Origin: Neodiprion pinetum
Taxonomy: Eukaryota; Arthropoda; Insecta; Hymenoptera; Diprionidae
DNA: 64,000 bases
NCBI RefSeq assembly: GCF_021155775.2
Contig: NC_060236.1
Coordinates: forward strand, 2,409,001 to 2,473,000
Direction: 5' to 3'
Position 1 is the stretch's first letter, and each line of letters starts with the position of its first letter. Shown here piece after piece: positions 59,347 through 64,000 of the stretch. A program made the position numbers and the translations under genes. The notes under the pieces were generated by a model. It was not told the DNA's origin and searched no databases. It saw only the letters and a program-made list of their open reading frames with translations.

Positions 59347-60271
59347 TTAGAAGAAAATGGCTATAAGTATCAGTACGAGTACAATAAGACTTATAACTAT
59401 TAGGATCTTGATTTTCCTCTGCAAGAATACGAAAAAGACATGTCAATTATTTATCAAGTTCTATAGTCTTAACTGTACGTATATGTATTATTGAATAGTG
59501 TTATTACGATTATCAGTATATTTTATGATACCTTTTTGTACTTGTGACCTTTTTTTTCCGCCTTGCTCAGATCAAAACGGCCATTATCAACTTTGTCTGT
59601 CGCTATTCCGGCGAAGTATTCAACACAGTTTAATCTTTCGCTCTGCAAATAATAATGTACGTAGCGAGATTTTATTTTTATATTTTACAGACAGCAAAGT
59701 TAATACTGACTTGTTTTTCGACTAGAAATGCCATCTCTACGAACATATCCCGAACTTCAACAATCGATTTTTCAATTTTAAGAAACTCTTCGTGCCTCGT
59801 CTGTAGATCCGACAACTGCTGCCGCACGGCACTTGTGTCCTGTAAAATCTGTTGAGGAAAGTGAATGTTTAGTGATAAAATAAAGTTTTACCGGCTATTT
59901 GGACTCAAAACATAACTAGCAACACTCACATTGTCCACAAATAAATCAGTTTCCTTACTGTCGAGCATCTCCTGAAATTCTTCGTTGGTACACTGCTTCT
60001 GCGCTGGGAACCAAAGATTTGAAAATGAAAAACGGAATACTTCAATTAAAATTGATTAGTATATATAATAATTACTCAGCAATTTCTGTTGATACAGTAG
60101 TGATGTATATTTCTCTTGATATCTTAGCAAAGATTCGTTGTATTCCCTCATAACTTCCCCAAATAATCGCGACATCGTCGAGTACTGTAATATTTTTATT
60201 CTCATGTGTATCGGTCCTTCCTTCGCCGTTTCAACCGACAAATCTTCCACCAGCGTAATTTCCTTTTCCAT
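59347..60271 (-). CDS. Syntaxin (Qa-SNARE), plasma-membrane type; N-terminal part missing
   Basis: Syntaxins drive membrane fusion as Qa-SNAREs. Exons 60076-60271 (start uncertain), 59930-60003, 59711-59848, 59532-59642 and 59347-59418 give 196 aa. The Hc helix is recognisable (MRIKILQYSTMSRLFGEVMR, EYNESLLRYQEKY), followed by the linker NEEFQEMLDS. The SNARE motif includes RHEEFLKIEKSIVEVRDMF and LVEKQ, with the zero-layer Gln. The C-terminal anchor IKILIVISLIVLVLILIAIFF ends at the stop. The family is usually about 290 aa. The Ha/Hb helices and N-peptide are not found in the ~410 bases before the divergent NCAPD3 gene. The first exon follows an acceptor (ctttcag), so an upstream exon exists, coding or not. 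Confidence 0.88.
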
Positions 60272-60273
60272 GT

Positions 60274-60684
60274 CTGAAAGTAAATAAATTTCGGGTTGCA
60301 AAAATCTGTTTTACATCAGGCATTTTAAATCATTAAACCTGATAGTTTGATCGAATTCGAAATAATCTTTGAATTATTTGTACCAAGGTTTTCACGATAC
60401 CTCAATTAAGTATCGATACAGCACGTTTTCTTTATCATTTTTACGCAATTGGTGAAAGGTTGAAAAATTTAGATTTTCAACGATTCGTCGATTACAAGCA
60501 ATCATGTTATCGAGTTTTGTTCGTTTCGCGCCACGCGCGCAATGCATGCCGGTCGTTGGATAACCTGCAATGTAAACAGTCAAGTTCGTTCCGAATATGG
60601 TGAGGTTATGTCCGCGTTGATTTTGAGCTCGCGAAGAGTCTGACAGTATCTAATTAACAGTGAAGAATATCGAGTGATGTTACG
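60274..60684. promoter_or_regulatory. Shared upstream region of syntaxin-like gene and NCAPD3
   Basis: 411 bases between divergent genes. It must contain the syntaxin 5' exon and both promoters. A minus frame at 60392-60583 starts with MTVYIAGYPTTG. A donor-like GTAAAA after CAATTGC in that frame would join the syntaxin exon in phase, but the resulting residues do not resemble a Habc domain. GC-rich CGCCACGCGCGC lies near 60530. Confidence 0.45.
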
Positions 60685-63600
60685 ATGGAGCCGTTGCAAA
60701 TATTTGAAGATTTCAGGCTGGACAATCTGGACGAATCGTGGGTGAAATCTGTGTGGGAAAGTGAGTTTCTAACCTTCGACGACATCCCCGCTGCCTATCT
60801 TGACTATTTAAATAGCGAGGACATGGATGTATTGCTCAAGGATTCATCGACGGTAATAAAAAACTGGATGTGCGAATGCGCCGCCAGCGACGGCGCCGAT
60901 ATTCAACGGACCGAGGTATCCTGGCAAACTTTAATAGCGCTAAACGTTAATCCACGCAGTTTGCTACCCGTTTTAGGATACTTAATGAAAAACGGAAATT
61001 CCTTTGACGCCGACGAAGAAGCCAGGCAGCCTTGCCTCAAGGCGACCAGCCTCTACTTTGTCCTTCTCTCTGTACCTGGAAGCAATGCATTTCAAGTCTT
61101 TCACCTGAACCTGTATCACTTGGCGCTGAAGACATTTATGCTGTCCGACCGCCTTGTCCAAAAGTCCAGACAACAAGGGAAACGCGTCAATCCTAGAGAT
61201 GCTTACAATTCAGATGACGATGAAGGTGATATGGAGCTCTTTGATTCCGAAAAACTCACGCTGTGTAAGGGGCTAAATAGCGTCATGTTCGACATAACTA
61301 CTATGCTGAGGGGTTTTCATCTCTGCGATCAGCCAAGGTCGTTGGAAATCACTGTTCACTCGCTGATAAAAGTTACAGGTCTTTCTAAAGAAGTGATTAA
61401 CTTCGAGACAAGAGCAGTGAGGCAGGAGGCATCGGTGAACTCCCTTTCTTACAATGCCTACATTGCCCTAAGCTTACTCTGCGATGCTCATCATGGAGCC
61501 GTGGATGTGACGATACGTCTTATAGCCAAATACCTGTTACCAAGCCTGGTGTCCAATCAAGATGGATTACTGCCTAAGGAATTGTCTGCGGTCAGAGAAT
61601 CGATGACAAATTTTGTAAAGAAATTGCTTATAGCTCATCAGAAAGATGCCCATTTAGGCGTGACAACTCTGATTCAACATCTGATGGTAAAATGTCCCGA
61701 GAGAGTGGAAGCAAGAACAAAGCAGGCAGCTCTTATATTTAAACTGGTTAATTCCTGCAAGGATGAAGTCTACCTCAAAGCTGTCGAGGACCTGATTGTT
61801 CTTGCACACAACAACAAAGTCCTCTTGAGGATATTTGCCGAGGAAATAATGGGAAGATTTTTGACCGATAATACCAGTACTACAAGTCAACCGAATCAAA
61901 AAGTTAGGAAAGCCCTTCTTGCAACAGTTTTATCCAGGTGCCTCGACTCCTCGAGTCTAGTTAGAGGAAAAGCGATGTCAATTTTTGCCGACTGCACAGA
62001 TCCGCAGAACAGTGTGACCTTGAACATGGTGAAAGAAATTTTTGACGAATCTAATTCAGATAAACCCTTGCCGAGTCTGAATACTCTACAGCAATCTATA
62101 TTTGAAGACCGTGACCCTCTACCGGGCTGCAGTACCGTGGCCTGTGTGCTCGCAGCAAGGGTTGAAGACGAGCGAGCGTTCGTACGTCGTAGCGCGCTAC
62201 AATCATTAGGCAATTTGGTAGATTTCTACCCAGGGATACTGAATACCCTGACACCTGCCCTGGGTTTACACTGCAGAGATCCTGCAATACTGGTACGTCG
62301 ATACGCCGTTCAAGTATTCACCCAGCTTGTGGAAAAATTCCCGGAGCATCCGCTATTGACCCAGGACTGGGTCAGGAATGTTTTGCCTCAGATTTTTGAT
62401 GTGGAAATGAAAGTGCAGGAAAAGGTTCTTGAGTCTTTGCAGCAATTGATCATCGCTAATGTCACGCGGCTGGATGACGACGACTTACTCCCAAAAGCGG
62501 ACTTGCCGTGGCTGATACTAAACCAAATAACTGAACAAAAGATGAGAAAACATCTGACCAAGGCATGCGCTGTCTGGGCAAAGACTTCTGTACTCACAAA
62601 TTCTTTGATCACGAAAATTATGTCGCATCTTGACAGCCGCAATGATATACCAGCCCTGGTCTTGTTGACGGCAATCGCTAACTATAGAGAATTGTCAAAT
62701 ATGAGTAAATATTTTCAGAATTACAAAGAAATTCTATGCCGAGACACTTATCAGGCAAGTTTGGTCATCGAATTGCTGAGGAATTCTTGGCCAAACTTGG
62801 ACGATGCTTTTTTAAAGAAAATGCAGGTGGACCTATTTGAAAGACTGTGCTGCTTTCAAGTGAACTTCAACCTTGTCGGCATTTGCTGTGACTTGTATAC
62901 AGATGTAACAAAGTACCTGAATCCTGAAAATGGAGATCAAATTGTTAAACAGAACTCTCTGCACCTCATGAAGCTATCCGAAACTCTACTGGAAAAATTC
63001 ATAGATCACGAAGACAATGAAGAAGATGCTCTTCAGACATACTTGAAAGCAATGTCCACTTTGAGTAACGCTTCCCATTTGTGCGTTGGCTCAATTTCTC
63101 CATCCACGTTGCGCGTACTAGAGGGAATAGTTGTGGAGTGGGATTCGTTGCCAGATGCAGTAAGGTATCTCCATGAACTAAGAGCAGCAGCCGTTACCGT
63201 TTTAGGGCAACAAGCAATGAGGGACAGAGAAATTGCTCAGGAAATAATGCCAATACTTGGCCACATAATGCGGATGAGTACCGCACAGTCTTCTGATGTC
63301 CAAGCAGCTGTGAAGGTGAACGCAGCCAAGGCTCTGGCCGATATTTGTGTGCGATTCACAGCCTTGGTTGAACCTTATTTACCCGATATGTGCGTTAGCA
63401 TGAAGGACCAAAACCCGATAATTCGAGAAGCTATAGTCGTACTTTTCATCCAGCTTCTTCTCGAAGACTTTATCAAAGTCAAGGGACCTTTCTTCTTCCA
63501 TATTTTAACAATGCTCACCGATACAGATGAGATGGTACGCGACCTTACGGTCTTCCTCATAAACGAAAGATTGTTGGTGAAGAACAAGACTCTGATATTT

Positions 63601-64000
63601 AGGCAGTTCTTGGAGAGCATTTTTCACTATAACAATTTGAAGCTGCCAAAAAAATTCTCCAGTAATGTCATCGGCCAAAGAGCATTGAAGGCCTTGACAC
63701 TACCTGGGCGGAGAAATAAAAATCACCGTAGAGTGATTTACAATTTTATGCTAGAGCACTTGGAACCTGTTGAAAAGGTGAAAATTGTCGCACGGCTTAC
63801 AAGTGAAATATTATCTGCAATTATAAGCGGGGCAATAAATGTTCAGAAAGAAGAAGGGCTGTCCGTACTCAAAGATTGCTTGTACATATTGTCTAGAGAA
63901 GAATTGCATCCAACTTCATGCTCAAAACGTACAGAAGATGATTCTCAAGATGAAAGTTTGCCAATTGAAAATCTGCCCATTAATAACACTGTGAATGCTG
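60685..64000 (+). CDS. NCAPD3: Condensin-2 complex subunit D3 (NCAPD3), 5' part, intron-free so far
   Basis: The frame is open without a stop from the ATG at 60685 to the window edge (1105 codons, last base starting codon 1106). Condensin II compacts chromosomes from prophase on; D3 is its HEAT-repeat, non-SMC subunit binding chromatin. HEAT-like segments seen include RAFVRRSALQSLGNLV (about residue 495), YAVQVFTQLVEKFPEHP, VNAAKALADICVRF and the conserved FIKVKGPFFFHILTML. An acidic loop NSDDDEGDMELFDSE lies near residue 175. The human protein is about 1500 aa, so roughly the last quarter is beyond the window. No intron in 3.3 kb is unusual next to its multi-exon neighbours. Start context gttacgATGG is favourable. 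It is divergent from the syntaxin gene. Confidence 0.96.
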   Translation, partial: MEPLQIFEDFRLDNLDESWVKSVWESEFLTFDDIPAAYLDYLNSEDMDVLLKDSSTVIKNWMCECAASDGADIQRTEVSWQTLIALNVNPRSLLPVLGYLMKNGNSFDADEEARQPCLKATSLYFVLLSVPGSNAFQVFHLNLYHLALKTFMLSDRLVQKSRQQGKRVNPRDAYNSDDDEGDMELFDSEKLTLCKGLNSVMFDITTMLRGFHLCDQPRSLEITVHSLIKVTGLSKEVINFETRAVRQEASVNSLSYNAYIALSLLCDAHHGAVDVTIRLIAKYLLPSLVSNQDGLLPKELSAVRESMTNFVKKLLIAHQKDAHLGVTTLIQHLMVKCPERVEARTKQAALIFKLVNSCKDEVYLKAVEDLIVLAHNNKVLLRIFAEEIMGRFLTDNTSTTSQPNQKVRKALLATVLSRCLDSSSLVRGKAMSIFADCTDPQNSVTLNMVKEIFDESNSDKPLPSLNTLQQSIFEDRDPLPGCSTVACVLAARVEDERAFVRRSALQSLGNLVDFYPGILNTLTPALGLHCRDPAILVRRYAVQVFTQLVEKFPEHPLLTQDWVRNVLPQIFDVEMKVQEKVLESLQQLIIANVTRLDDDDLLPKADLPWLILNQITEQKMRKHLTKACAVWAKTSVLTNSLITKIMSHLDSRNDIPALVLLTAIANYRELSNMSKYFQNYKEILCRDTYQASLVIELLRNSWPNLDDAFLKKMQVDLFERLCCFQVNFNLVGICCDLYTDVTKYLNPENGDQIVKQNSLHLMKLSETLLEKFIDHEDNEEDALQTYLKAMSTLSNASHLCVGSISPSTLRVLEGIVVEWDSLPDAVRYLHELRAAAVTVLGQQAMRDREIAQEIMPILGHIMRMSTAQSSDVQAAVKVNAAKALADICVRFTALVEPYLPDMCVSMKDQNPIIREAIVVLFIQLLLEDFIKVKGPFFFHILTMLTDTDEMVRDLTVFLINERLLVKNKTLIFRQFLESIFHYNNLKLPKKFSSNVIGQRALKALTLPGRRNKNHRRVIYNFMLEHLEPVEKVKIVARLTSEILSAIISGAINVQKEEGLSVLKDCLYILSREELHPTSCSKRTEDDSQDESLPIENLPINNTVNA

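Overview
This is a stretch of animal nuclear DNA, almost certainly from an insect. The split genes match insect orthologues closely (TAF2 is very fly-like, and there are Methuselah-type receptors). The short introns, AT-rich spacers and venom/JHE-type esterase would fit a hymenopteran such as a sawfly, but that lineage call is inference only. No bacterial, viral or CRISPR features were seen.

Layout. 0-7.4 kb: TAF2 (minus) head-to-head with a tantalus/PRR14-like chromatin protein (plus). 8.3-9.5 kb: neuferricin (minus), divergent from FAM193 (plus, 10.5-15.7 kb), whose first intron holds a 733-bp foldback element. 16.8-19.0 kb: secreted carboxylesterase (plus), convergent with mitochondrial 3-oxoacyl-ACP synthase OXSM (minus, 19.3-20.9 kb). 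21-41 kb: an accessory region with two tandemly duplicated Methuselah-like GPCRs (minus, 26.4-28.8 and 36.3-39.0 kb), two duplicated small secreted proteins (plus, 31.2 and 34.2 kb) and a third small Cys-containing protein (23.4 kb) that shares only the C-terminal motif. 41.4-43.5 kb: a class A orphan GPCR (minus). 43.5-52.3 kb: no convincing gene, but foldback elements, microsatellites and poly-G tracts. 52.3-56.7 kb: a large secreted Ser-rich protein with an N-terminal CLIP-like domain and decaying ~82-residue repeats. 57.3-59.0 kb: PBK/TOPK kinase with a tRNA-Leu(AAG) in one intron. 59.3-60.3 kb: an apparently N-truncated syntaxin (minus), divergent from condensin II subunit NCAPD3 (60.7 kb to the window edge, intron-free so far).

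I built the exon models by hand from splice signals and family similarity. Nearly all of them sum to whole codons. The housekeeping genes (TAF2, tantalus, FAM193, NCAPD3, PBK) concern transcription, chromatin and mitosis; neighbours show no operon-like relation. The most unusual content is the 23-40 kb receptor/secreted-protein cluster, where two receptor copies show changes concentrated in one extracellular stretch, and an apparent AT-AC intron in TAF2.
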